A stretch of DNA of 64,000 nt, taken from Amycolatopsis jiangsuensis (lineage in GTDB: Bacteria > Actinomycetota > Actinomycetes > Mycobacteriales > Pseudonocardiaceae). The stretch covers positions 2,542,001-2,606,000 of the forward strand of contig NZ_JACHMG010000001.1 of NCBI RefSeq assembly GCF_014204865.1. Reading direction: 5' to 3'. This document shows, in pieces, positions 33,159-41,345 of the stretch (the first letter of the stretch is position 1; the number at the start of each line of letters is the position of its first letter). Position numbers and translations under genes: made by a program. The notes under the pieces were generated by a model. That model ran no database searches and was not told the DNA's origin. It saw nothing but the letters and a program-made list of their open reading frames with translations.

Positions 33159-33917
33159 TCACGCCTGCCGCGCCGTCCGTTCCAGGAACGCGGCGTGGTC
33201 GGCGTCGGCCACCAGCAGCACGGTGTCCAGGCCCGCGGTGACCCATTCCAGGGGCTGCTCGTGCACGCCGTGCGCGCCGACCTCCCGGTAGGTGTCCACA
33301 ACGGACAGCAGGGTGCCCTCCGCGCCGATCCGCACCCCGGCGATCAGGACGTGGTGCGGCGCGGGCGGACGCCACCGGTTGGTCCACAGTGGAGGGATGC
33401 CGGTGGCGAGGTAGTCGGTCAACGCCCGCCGCGGGGTGTCCGGCGCACCCAGCTCCGCCGGATCCAGCCGCGCGAGCACGGCCACCCGCGGCAGGTCCCA
33501 CAGCTCCAGCAGGAGGTCGAACAGCGCATCGGGCCGCCAGGGCCCGGACACTCCGGCGACTTCGAGCCGGCCGCCGGACAACGTCCGGAGCGCACCGGCG
33601 AGCTCCGGCGCGGAAGTCCCCGCGTGGACCGGGTCCCGCGGGACGTCGAGGCGGAAGTCCTGGCGCAGCACGGCACCCGGGGGCGGCGGCGCGAAATCCC
33701 GTACCGTGCCCGCGGTGATCGCGACCTCGTCCTGATCGGACCCCGCGACGCCCGCCGCGCGCAGGACCGCGAGCGCGGTGAAAGCGGCCGCGAGACCGTC
33801 CTTCTGCGGCATCTCCGCGCGTGCCTCGGCGACCAGCCGCTCGCCGCCGGGAAGCCAGTGCACGCCGGACAGCCCGGTACCGTCCACATCGGAAGACATC
33901 ACCACGAACAGTTCCAC
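33159..33917 (-). CDS. DUF6885-like protein downstream of a glutamine-synthetase-like gene
   Basis: 252 aa. The start region (LPGGERLVAEARAEMPQKDG ... DQDEVAITAG) and the C-terminal VVDTYREVGAHGVHEQP match the DUF6885 pattern as I remember it; this was not checked. In that family I recall a conserved Cys after the QKD motif; here the segment reads GLAAAF, with no Cys. The whole protein contains no Cys. Function unknown. GTG at 33917 lies 9 bp after the upstream gene's stop, so co-transcription is likely. ATG at 33899 is an alternative start. Confidence 0.6.
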   Translation of the reverse strand: MELFVVMSSDVDGTGLSGVHWLPGGERLVAEARAEMPQKDGLAAAFTALAVLRAAGVAGSDQDEVAITAGTVRDFAPPPPGAVLRQDFRLDVPRDPVHAGTSAPELAGALRTLSGGRLEVAGVSGPWRPDALFDLLLELWDLPRVAVLARLDPAELGAPDTPRRALTDYLATGIPPLWTNRWRPPAPHHVLIAGVRIGAEGTLLSVVDTYREVGAHGVHEQPLEWVTAGLDTVLLVADADHAAFLERTARQA

Positions 33918-33926
33918 ACGGCAGGG

Positions 33927-35261
33927 TCAGTACCGCCACCGGTGCGCGGCGACGATCTCCTCCGGGGTCCGTTCGGCCGCCCACTGCGCGTCCGAGGCCC
34001 GCACGGCGCGGAAAGCACCCAGCAGGTCTTCACCCAGCACCTCGGACACCCGCGGGCAGGCCAGCAGCGCGGCGTCCTGCTCGGCCGGGCTCGCGGGCAA
34101 CGGCCGCACGGCGCGGGTTTCCCGTTCCGCCTCGCTCCAGGTGCCCGGATCCTCGCCGATGGGCGCGGGCGGGGCCACACCGTCCTCGATTCCGGCCATC
34201 CCGGCCGCGAGGACGACGGCCAGCGCGAGGTACGGGTTGGCCGAGGCGTCCGAGGCCTTCAGCTCGACGTTCGCGTGGCTCTCGCCGAGCATCGCCGAGC
34301 CGGGTACGTACCGCAGCGGCGCCTCGCGGTTCTCCACGCCCCAGAATCCGTACGCCCCGGCGAAGAACCCCGGCCGCAGCCGCAGCGTGGACGGGACGCT
34401 CGGAGCGGTGATGGCGGTCAGCGCGGGCAGATCGCGCAGCAGCCCACCGAGGTAGGCGGCGCCGTCGGCGTCCGGCAAGCCGGTTCCGGCGAGCAGGTTG
34501 CGGCCCTTGCGGCGCACGGAAGTGTGCAGGTGCCAGCCGTTGCCGGCGGTGTCGAGGTCGGGCACCGGCGAAAAGCTCACCCGGAGCCCGTGCGCGTGCG
34601 CGGCCGCGTGGATGGTCTGGCGGGCGAGCAGCTGGTCGTCGGCCGCGGACAGCGGATCCGTGGCCGCCAGCGACACCTCGAGCTGCGCGGCGCCGTACTC
34701 GGCGTGCAGCTGGCCGATCCGCAGGCCGTTCCCGGCGAAGTCGTGCAGGAGCGCCGCCACGAACGCGTCCAAGCCGATCAGCGCGTGCGGGCTGTAGGCG
34801 GGGCCGGGATGACCGGGGGCGTCGCCGGCCGTGACCATGAACTCCATCTCGTAACCGGCCCGGAATTCGAGGCCGCGCCGGGCCGCCTCGGCCACCTGCC
34901 GTTCGAGCACCGAACGCTGGCAGTACGGCGACGGCGCGCCGTTTACGGTGCGCTGCCAGGCCGGTGCCCACGCGAGCGCGGGCTGTCCGGTCAGCCGGCG
35001 GATCCGTTCCACGACCGGGACGAGCCGCAGGTCACCGGACGGCGTCGCCAGCCCGGGATGGGCGTAGGTGATCGCGTCGTGGCTGTCGAACACGGCGAAC
35101 AGGGTGGTCGCGCCGATCCCGCGGGCCGCCGCGTCGGCCAGCCCGTCGACCGGCACGATCCGCGAACGCGGGATGCCGTTGTTGTCCGCCCAGGCCAGGT
35201 GGACGCCGCCGGCTCCCGCCGCGGCCAGGTCCTTCGCCGCCGCCGACGCCGCCTTGGTCAT
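33927..35261 (-). CDS. glutamine-synthetase-like ligase (PuuA/GlnA3-4 type)
   Basis: 444 aa. GS fold with the metal ligands in place: GYEMEF (first two Glu), HAEYGAAQLEVS (spacing as in gamma-glutamylpolyamine synthetases), GNGWHLHTS (His) and ENREAPLRY. The NVELKASDASANPYLALA segment has Lys where true GS usually has Arg in ExR. These features suggest a gamma-glutamyl ligase for an amine rather than ammonia. The ATG at 35261 has AGGAGGT seven bases upstream. It sits between a DMT exporter and a DUF6885-like gene. Substrate is inference. Confidence 0.85.
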   Translation of the reverse strand: MTKAASAAAKDLAAAGAGGVHLAWADNNGIPRSRIVPVDGLADAAARGIGATTLFAVFDSHDAITYAHPGLATPSGDLRLVPVVERIRRLTGQPALAWAPAWQRTVNGAPSPYCQRSVLERQVAEAARRGLEFRAGYEMEFMVTAGDAPGHPGPAYSPHALIGLDAFVAALLHDFAGNGLRIGQLHAEYGAAQLEVSLAATDPLSAADDQLLARQTIHAAAHAHGLRVSFSPVPDLDTAGNGWHLHTSVRRKGRNLLAGTGLPDADGAAYLGGLLRDLPALTAITAPSVPSTLRLRPGFFAGAYGFWGVENREAPLRYVPGSAMLGESHANVELKASDASANPYLALAVVLAAGMAGIEDGVAPPAPIGEDPGTWSEAERETRAVRPLPASPAEQDAALLACPRVSEVLGEDLLGAFRAVRASDAQWAAERTPEEIVAAHRWRY

Positions 35262-35330
35262 CGCCACCTCCTCGTCGCCGCTTCGCGATTGGTTTCCTCG
35301 CGGTTGCCAGTATCCCGGAGCAGCGTGCGT

Positions 35331-36221
35331 TCAGCCCGGTGGTTCGGCCGGTGGGCCGTCCCGGCCACGCAGCACGAGCCCGGCGACCACGGCCACCGTG
35401 CCCAGCGCCTCGGGCAGGCTCGGTATCTGGGCCAGCACCACGAACCCGACCACGCCGGCGGTCACCGGCAGCAGTGCCAGCAGCACCGCGAACCGGGCCT
35501 GCCCGAGCCGGCGCAGCACCAGCTGGTCGAGCACGTAGGGCACCACGGTCGAGAGCACCCCGACGCCGATGCCGAGCACGAGCAGCCGTGGCGAAGACCA
35601 CACCTCGCCGGTGCCGAACGCGAGCGGCGACAGCGCCACCGTGGCCACGGCGAAGCCGATCGCCAGCGCGTCGATGCCGTCCCCGCCGACCGCCACCCGT
35701 TTGCCGAGCACGATGTAGCCCGCCCAGGCGGCCGCAGCCGCCAGCGCGAACACCACGCCGAGCGCGCTGCCGGCCAGCTTCACGTCGGCGATCGCGACCA
35801 CCCCGGCCGCGACCAGCCCGAGCGCGGCGAGGTCGCGGCGGCTGCGCGACCCGGCCGCCGCGACGACCACCGGACCGGCGAACTCCAACGCCACCACCGT
35901 GCCCAGCGGCAACCGGGCGATGGCCTCGTAGAACACGACGTTCATCCCGGCCGTCACCAGCCCGAACGTGCCGGCGAGCAGCACCCGCCTCCCCCGCCAC
36001 GCGGCGCGCGGCGGCCGCCGCCAGGCCAGCAGCACGACGGCCGCGCCGAGACAGCGCAGCCACGCCACCCCGGCAGGGGTGGCGTGCCCGAAAAGCCCGA
36101 CCGCGATGGCCGCTCCGGCATACATGGAAATTCCGCTGAGAACGAACAAGACGGGGGCCGGAATCGCGCCGAACCGTTTCCCGGGGTGCACAGAATCCAC
36201 CCCCGCATCGTGCCTGACCAC
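35331..36221 (-). CDS. EamA/DMT-family transporter
   Basis: 296 aa with ten hydrophobic segments arranged as two EamA repeats of five. Members export amino acids, amines or other metabolites across the membrane. In-frame GTGs at 36221 and 36200 both precede the first helix; neither has a clear ribosome binding site. It is 69 bp upstream of the glutamine-synthetase-like gene on the same strand, so an export/ligation operon is plausible. Confidence 0.8.
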   Translation of the reverse strand: MVRHDAGVDSVHPGKRFGAIPAPVLFVLSGISMYAGAAIAVGLFGHATPAGVAWLRCLGAAVVLLAWRRPPRAAWRGRRVLLAGTFGLVTAGMNVVFYEAIARLPLGTVVALEFAGPVVVAAAGSRSRRDLAALGLVAAGVVAIADVKLAGSALGVVFALAAAAAWAGYIVLGKRVAVGGDGIDALAIGFAVATVALSPLAFGTGEVWSSPRLLVLGIGVGVLSTVVPYVLDQLVLRRLGQARFAVLLALLPVTAGVVGFVVLAQIPSLPEALGTVAVVAGLVLRGRDGPPAEPPG

Positions 36222-36428
36222 GGAAAACGTCCGGCGTTGGGTGGGGTGGAGCAGCGTGGCCCGCGCCGCGCTACGGCAACCGGGGTAATTCGGCGTGACG
36301 CACCTCCCACCGGCGCGGGAACACTTGCGGGCAGCGAAACGTCTGCAAGAGTGGAAGCACGAACACCGCGGAGCCGGAAGCGATCCCCGCCGAAGGCATC
36401 AGTTCCGAAGTGGGCGTAGCTGGATCGA

Positions 36429-36448
36429 GGTACCGGGGAACCGGTACC
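36429..36448 (+). promoter_or_regulatory. 5' UTR hairpin before the DUF7455 gene
   Basis: GGTACCGG-GGAA-CCGGTACC, an 8-bp perfect stem with a tetraloop, ends 6 bp before the GGAGGGA ribosome binding site. It could influence mRNA stability or translation. Confidence 0.4.
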
Positions 36449-36467
36449 GGGACGGAGGGAGACCCCC

Positions 36468-36647
36468 ATGACAACACCGACGCTCACCCGCCCCGAATTG
36501 ACCGCCGCCGACCGTTGCGACCGGTGCGGAGCAGCAGCTCAGGTACGCGCCGTGCTCAGCTCCGGAGGCGAACTGCTCTTCTGCGGCCACCACGCCCGGG
36601 AACACGAGGCGAAGCTCAAGGAACTCGCGGCCCAGATCCAGAAGTAG
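36468..36647 (+). CDS. DUF7455 small zinc-ribbon-like protein
   Basis: 59 aa (MTTPTLTRPELTAADRCDRC ... ending AAQIQK). A CxxC pair (Cys17, Cys20) and CGHH (Cys39, His41, His42) form a probable zinc site; a charged C-terminal helix follows. Strong GGAGGGA eight bases before the ATG and a terminator after the stop support a real gene. It resembles small proteins found between sigA and sigB in related genomes. Function unknown; possibly a nucleic-acid or RNA-polymerase-associated protein, but nothing in the sequence proves that. Confidence 0.85.
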   Translation: MTTPTLTRPELTAADRCDRCGAAAQVRAVLSSGGELLFCGHHAREHEAKLKELAAQIQK

Positions 36648-36662
36648 CACCCGACTTCGACC

Positions 36663-36701
36663 CCGGAGGCGGCGGATGCCCAGCGCATCTGCCGCCTCCG
36701 G
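36663..36701 (+). terminator. terminator of the DUF7455 gene
   Basis: A 17-bp stem, CCGGAGGCGGCGGATGC paired with GCATCTGCCGCCTCCGG (one G-U pair), starting 16 bp after the stop. Confidence 0.8.
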
Positions 36702-36792
36702 TGCGTTCCGGGCCCGGTGCCGGTGTGCCCGGCCTTCACGGGCCGCCGCCGGTCCCCGGACCGTTGCCAGTGCTCTCGGTCTGATGCCGGCG

Positions 36793-36990
36793 CTCACGGC
36801 CTCCCGGCCCGCTAACGGTCTTCTCGGACCGTTGCCGGTGCTCCCGGCCCCGCCCGGCCCGCTGACGGTCTTCCCGGACCGTTGCCGGTGCTCCCGGCCC
36901 CGCCCGGCCCGCCGACGGTCTTCTCGGACCGCTGCCGGTCTTCACAGCCCGCTACCGGCGTGCCTGGACCGCTGCCAGTGTTCCCGGTTC
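36793..36990. repeat. intergenic tandem repeat, ~50-bp unit
   Basis: Three clear copies (36793-36840, 36841-36890, 36891-36940) of a unit containing CTCCCGGCCC..., GACGGTCTTC and CGGACCGTTGCCGGTG, followed by decayed copies to about 37130. There are no spacers between units. No gene is supported from 36648 to 37148. Confidence 0.8.
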
Positions 36991-37148
36991 GGCGCCGGTG
37001 TTGCCGGACCGTGCCACCTTCCGAGCCCGGTGCCGACCTTCCGAGCCGCTGTCCACACTCTGGGACCGCGACCCGTGCTCACGGCCCAGATTCCCGTGAG
37101 TCTCGCACGGACCTTCGCCAGCAGCGACTTCCGTTACCGAGCGGCCGG

Positions 37149-38039
37149 TCAGCCGCTCGCCCCGGCTTCGGTGGTGGATTTCCGGTAGTGCGGGCGGAGC
37201 GCAGCCGCGATGAGACGGTCGAGGGCGCGGTCCGGCAGGATCCGCGCGAGGCGCGTGATCAGGGCCGCGTCGCGGCCGATGGGGTAGCGCGTGCGGGGTT
37301 TCTCGGCGGTCACGGCTTTCGCGATCACCCTGGCCGCCTCGGCGGCGGGCACACCGCCTGACGTGCCCGCGGCGGTCTGCGAGACGATCGCCTGGACCAG
37401 CCGTCCGTAGCGTTCCCGGTGTTCCGGCGACATGGCGGCGGCCAGCTCACGCGTGGTGGCCATACCCCGCTCACCCATCTCCGTACGCACCCCTCCGGGT
37501 TCGACGACGACCACCCGCACCCCCAGCGGCGCGAGTTCCCGGCGCAACGCGTCACTGACCGCCTCCAGGGCGAACTTCGTCCCCGCGTACGGACCGTAGG
37601 TCGCCATAGCGACCTTGCCGCCGACCGAGCTGACGTTGACCACGCGGCCGGAGTGACGCAGCAGCTCGGGCAGCAGGGCCTGGGTGACGGCGACGTGCCC
37701 GAACAGGTTGACCTCGTACAGCCGCCGCCACTCGTCCAGCGCCAAGGCCTCGACCGGGGCGTTGATCGAGATCCCGGCGTTGTTCACCACTGCCCGCAGC
37801 GCGCCCGGCCGCGAGCCGGCGCGGTCGGCCAGCTCCGCGACGTGAGCGGGCTCGGTGATGTCGAGGATGACCGGCTCGACACCCGGGCCGCGGAGCGCAT
37901 CGGCATCCTGCGCACGGCGGACGCCGGCGAGCACGTGAAAACCCCGGCAGGCCAGTTCGCGCGCGGTCGCCGCGCCGATCCCGGTCGAGGCCCCGGTCAC
38001 GACGACCTGGTCCGGCGACATTTCATGTGACGCTGTCAT
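37149..38039 (-). CDS. short-chain dehydrogenase/reductase
   Basis: 296 aa from the ATG at 38039. NAD(P)-binding TGASTGIGAAT, NNAGIS, catalytic Ser in NVSSVGG and YxxxK in YGPYAGTKFA. A broad-specificity cytosolic oxidoreductase; substrate unknown. The start fits a leaderless transcript from a TTGACA-17-TACCGT promoter; Met codons at 38075 and 38021 are alternatives. Divergent from a TetR gene that shares its promoter region and very likely represses it. Confidence 0.88.
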   Translation of the reverse strand: MTASHEMSPDQVVVTGASTGIGAATARELACRGFHVLAGVRRAQDADALRGPGVEPVILDITEPAHVAELADRAGSRPGALRAVVNNAGISINAPVEALALDEWRRLYEVNLFGHVAVTQALLPELLRHSGRVVNVSSVGGKVAMATYGPYAGTKFALEAVSDALRRELAPLGVRVVVVEPGGVRTEMGERGMATTRELAAAMSPEHRERYGRLVQAIVSQTAAGTSGGVPAAEAARVIAKAVTAEKPRTRYPIGRDAALITRLARILPDRALDRLIAAALRPHYRKSTTEAGASG

Positions 38040-38085
38040 GTCAATGACGGTAGGCATTTCACATGACAGTGTCAAACGGTACGGT
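38028..38085. promoter_or_regulatory. divergent promoters with two TetR-type operators
   Basis: Minus-strand promoter: TTGACA (38075-38070), 17-bp spacer, TACCGT (38052-38047), predicted start at the SDR ATG (38039). Plus-strand promoter: TTCACA (38058-38063), 16-bp spacer, TACGGT (38080-38085), predicted start near the TetR ATG (38093). Operators: TGACAGTGTCA at 38064-38074 covers the SDR -35 and the TetR spacer; TGACGCTGTCA at 38028-38038 lies at the SDR transcript start. Binding would shut both genes. Confidence 0.7.
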
Positions 38086-38092
38086 GGCCGGC

Positions 38093-38686
38093 ATGGTCAG
38101 CCGGGTGGAATCCGCCGCCGCGACGCGCCGTGCCCTGCTCGCCGCGGCGGCCGGCCTGCTGGACAGCGGAGGTCCGGACGCGGTGACGTTGCGCGCGGTC
38201 GGGGCGCGGGCGGGCGTCTCCCGCGGCGCGCCGTACGGGCACTTCCCCGACAAGGACAGCCTGCTGACCACCATCGCGGCCGAAGCACTGGAACGGCTGG
38301 CGGACCAGGTGCGAGCCGTCCGCACCGATCCGCAGGTGTCCCCGGCCGACGCGCTGCACCGAGGCCTGGCCGAGCTGATGACGATCGGCCGCCGTCAGCC
38401 GCACCTGTACCGGCTGATGTTCGCCTCCCCGGCCGGCGACCCGGTCGCGGTCGGCGCGGCGAGCACGGCCGCCGAACGCGCCCAGGACGAGTTCCTCGCC
38501 ATCGTCGGCGATCTCGTCGGCGCTCAGGATGCCGGCCGGTTCGCGCCGCTGCTGCTGGCCACCGCGCACGGCATCACGGACATGGCGGTCAACGGCCATC
38601 TGTCCGCGGACAGATGGCACAGCACCGCCGAGGAACTCGTCTCGACCCTGGTGTCCCTCATCGACGGGCGGAACCACCGCGGGTAA
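38093..38686 (+). CDS. TetR-family repressor of the divergent SDR gene
   Basis: 197 aa. An N-terminal HTH (TLRAVGARAGVSRGAPYGHFPDKDSL) precedes a ligand domain ending GITDMAVNGHL. The ATG at 38093 is preferred because the ATG at 38063 falls inside the operator and promoter. Likely autoregulated through TGACAGTGTCA. It converges on the ROK gene with a 6-bp gap. Confidence 0.88.
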   Translation: MVSRVESAAATRRALLAAAAGLLDSGGPDAVTLRAVGARAGVSRGAPYGHFPDKDSLLTTIAAEALERLADQVRAVRTDPQVSPADALHRGLAELMTIGRRQPHLYRLMFASPAGDPVAVGAASTAAERAQDEFLAIVGDLVGAQDAGRFAPLLLATAHGITDMAVNGHLSADRWHSTAEELVSTLVSLIDGRNHRG

Positions 38687-38692
38687 CGGGCC

Positions 38693-39862
38693 TCAGACCG
38701 TGTCCAGCGCCGTTTCGAAAGCCACTTCCGCGGCGCCCAGCAGCTTCACGTCCGCACCCAGCGCCGAGCTCACGATGCGGATCCCGCCGACCGCCCGGCT
38801 GACCAGGCTGCGGCGGTGGACCTCCTCAGCGACCGCGTCGATCACCGGATCCGGCAGGACCATCAGCAGGTCGCCGAGGACCACCAGCTGCGGCCCCAGC
38901 AGATTCACCACGTTCACCAGGCCCAGCGTCAGCCATTCGGCGAACTCCGACAGCCGCTCCAGCGCGGCTTCGGCGTCTCGGGCCAGTTCACGCAATTCCA
39001 CGAGGATGGCGCCGCGCGGGGTCTCCTCCGGCAGGCCCAGTGCGCGGCACAGCGCCGCCTCACCGATTTCGGTCTCCCAGCATCCGCTGTTGCCGCAGTA
39101 GCACGGCCGGCCGCCGGGACGGATCACCATGTGCCCGATCTCGCCGAAGTAACCCGCTCCCCCGCTCAGCGACGAGCCCTGCGCGATCACGCCGCCGCCC
39201 ACGCCGACGTCGGCGGACACGTACACCGCGTCCGACGAACCACGGGCCGCGCCACGCAGGTGCTCGGCGACCGCGCCCAGTTCGGCGTCGTTGCCGATCA
39301 CGATGGGAATGCGCAGCACGCTGGTGAGACGTTCACCGAGGGCGACGTCGGTCCAGCGCAGGTTCGGTGCCTCGTGCACGTGCCCGTCCGCCCGGCGCAC
39401 GACCCCGGGCACCGAGATGCCGCCGGCGACCGGGTCCACCCCGAGATCGCCGGCGAGCACCCGGGTCGACTCGATCACGTGCGTGATCACCTCGTCGGCG
39501 GTACGGGTGGGCGTGCGCAGGTTCCAGCTGTCCCTGGCCAGGATCTGCCCGCCCAGCCCGACCAGCGCGATCGCGACGTGCTCCACCTGCAGGTCGACCG
39601 CGAGCACGACCGCGGCGTGCGGCTGCGGCAGGACCAGGAGCGAGGGGCGGCCCGCCCCCCGCCCCGGCCGGGGCACCCGCTCCTCGACGACGCCGGCCTC
39701 GGTGAGGCCGTCGACGAGGGTCTTGATCGTGCTGCGGTTGAGGCCGAGCGCGGTCGCCAGCGCCGCACGGGTGCTCGGCCCGCCGACGTGCAGCAGCCGC
39801 AGCAGCGTCGTGCGATTGTGCCGGCGCACCTCGTCCGGGCGGGCGACGGGCGAGCTGCTCAC
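38693..39862 (-). CDS. ROK-family transcriptional regulator of the adjacent sugar transporter
   Basis: 389 aa. A winged HTH (residues ~15-70, STRAALATALGLNRSTIKTL) is fused to a ROK sugar-kinase-like domain, with the zinc motif CYCGNSGCWE after GEIGHMVIRPGG. ROK repressors of this build respond to sugars. The gene is last in a same-strand run after the transporter (22-bp gap), so it is probably autoregulated. The perfect palindrome at 43413-43437 is its likely operator. Confidence 0.9.
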   Translation of the reverse strand: MSSSPVARPDEVRRHNRTTLLRLLHVGGPSTRAALATALGLNRSTIKTLVDGLTEAGVVEERVPRPGRGAGRPSLLVLPQPHAAVVLAVDLQVEHVAIALVGLGGQILARDSWNLRTPTRTADEVITHVIESTRVLAGDLGVDPVAGGISVPGVVRRADGHVHEAPNLRWTDVALGERLTSVLRIPIVIGNDAELGAVAEHLRGAARGSSDAVYVSADVGVGGGVIAQGSSLSGGAGYFGEIGHMVIRPGGRPCYCGNSGCWETEIGEAALCRALGLPEETPRGAILVELRELARDAEAALERLSEFAEWLTLGLVNVVNLLGPQLVVLGDLLMVLPDPVIDAVAEEVHRRSLVSRAVGGIRIVSSALGADVKLLGAAEVAFETALDTV

Positions 39863-39884
39863 CTGATCATCGTCCCATCGGTGC

Positions 39885-41345
39885 TCAGCGTGCCGACGCC
39901 TCGGCTCGCCGCCGGGACAACGCGTCGACGGTCGCGGCCAGCATCAGCACCAGGCCGGTCACGATGTTCACCACGGCCGCCGACTGCTGGAGCAGCCCGA
40001 GACCGTTGTTCACGATCGCCAGCACGGCACCACCGATCACCGCGTCGATGATCCGGCCCTTGCCGCCGAACAGCGAGGTACCGCCGATCACCGCCGCGCC
40101 CACCGCGAACAGCAGCGTATTGAGGCCGCCGGACTGCGGGTTCACCGCACCGATCTTCGACGAGTACACGATCGCGCCGACCGCGGCGAACGAAGAGCTG
40201 ATCACGAACACGCTGGTCCGCAGCTTGGGAACGTTGATACCGGCACGCCGGGCGGCTTCCTTGTTGCCGCCGACCGCGTACAGGTGCCGCCCGTAGCGGG
40301 TCCGGTTGAGCACGTAGGTGCCCGCGAACAACAGCACCAGCACGATCGGCACCACGTACGGCACGCCCTCGATGGTCACGAGGTCGTTGGACGAGCGGTT
40401 CACCGTGAGCAGGTAGGTCGAGACCGCGGCCAGCACCGCGATCACCCCGACCTTGAACAGCACGATCGGCGTCGGCTGCACCACCAGTCCCCGCCGCAGC
40501 CGGGTGAAGTGCTGCCCGAGCGCCACCAGCGCGTACCCGCCCACCGCGACGATGAACAGGATCCAGCTGCCGACCACTGACAAGTTGCCGTTGGCGACCG
40601 CGTTGAGCGTGTCGTTGTTGCTGATCGGCAGCGTGCCGCCCTCACCGATGAACTGCAGGAGCACGCCCTGCCACACGATGAACAACGCCAGCGTGACGAC
40701 GAACGAGGGCATGCCGATCTTCGAGACCAGAAACCCGGTGATGCAGCCGATCGCGGTGCCGGTGCAGATCGCGATCGCGAACTCCACCCACGCGTTCACC
40801 GGCGCGCCGACCAGGATGATCACGATGCCGATCACCGAGATGACCGCACCGGCCCAGATCCGCTGCAGCAGCGCCAGCACCACGGCGAGGACCAGCACCA
40901 CGATGAAGGTGACGAACACGCCGGTCCCCATGGAGCCCAGCAGGTTCCCGCCGCGGACGTAGTGCAGGGCCATCAGCCCGGCACACACGCCCGACGCGGT
41001 ACCCGCCGACAGGTCGATCTCGCCGAGCAGCAGCACGAACACGATGCCCATCGCGATGATGGTCTGCCCGGCACCCTGCTCCAGCAGGTTCGCGATGTTG
41101 CGCAGGGTGAAGAAGTCGCCGGACAGCGCGCTGAACAGGATCGCCAGCGCGATGACACCCAGCACGGCGGGGATGGAGCCGAGCTGGCCGTCCTTCATCC
41201 GGGCGAAGTAGTCCTTGATGGCTTCGCCGGTGGACATCGACGTGGTGTCGATGCCGAAATCGGTGATCGCGCCGCTGCCCGCCTCGGGACTCGCGGGCTT
41301 CGCGGGGGTTTCAGTCATGACGGGTTCTTTCTCGTTGCTGCTCAC
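39885..41345 (-). CDS. sugar ABC transporter permease (XylH/RbsC-like)
   Basis: 486 aa, longer than RbsC and like XylH. About ten or more helices (BPD_transp_2 family), with GIVFVLLLGEIDLSAG near helix 3 and GTSLFGGKGRI before the C-terminus. GTG at 41345 overlaps the ATPase gene's stop (GTGA), which supports it over the ATG at 41318. It forms the channel for a monosaccharide importer. Confidence 0.9.
   Translation of the reverse strand: MSSNEKEPVMTETPAKPASPEAGSGAITDFGIDTTSMSTGEAIKDYFARMKDGQLGSIPAVLGVIALAILFSALSGDFFTLRNIANLLEQGAGQTIIAMGIVFVLLLGEIDLSAGTASGVCAGLMALHYVRGGNLLGSMGTGVFVTFIVVLVLAVVLALLQRIWAGAVISVIGIVIILVGAPVNAWVEFAIAICTGTAIGCITGFLVSKIGMPSFVVTLALFIVWQGVLLQFIGEGGTLPISNNDTLNAVANGNLSVVGSWILFIVAVGGYALVALGQHFTRLRRGLVVQPTPIVLFKVGVIAVLAAVSTYLLTVNRSSNDLVTIEGVPYVVPIVLVLLFAGTYVLNRTRYGRHLYAVGGNKEAARRAGINVPKLRTSVFVISSSFAAVGAIVYSSKIGAVNPQSGGLNTLLFAVGAAVIGGTSLFGGKGRIIDAVIGGAVLAIVNNGLGLLQQSAAVVNIVTGLVLMLAATVDALSRRRAEASAR

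Noticed and set aside
33195..36419. A 1074-codon plus-strand open frame covering three genes
   Set aside because: It is antisense to the DUF6885-like, GS-like and DMT genes, is rich in Arg/Gly/Pro with no domain, and reflects GC-driven lack of stops.
36793..36990. Possible CRISPR array
   Set aside because: Repeat units are contiguous and degenerate, with no unique spacers, no dyad typical of CRISPR repeats and no cas gene.
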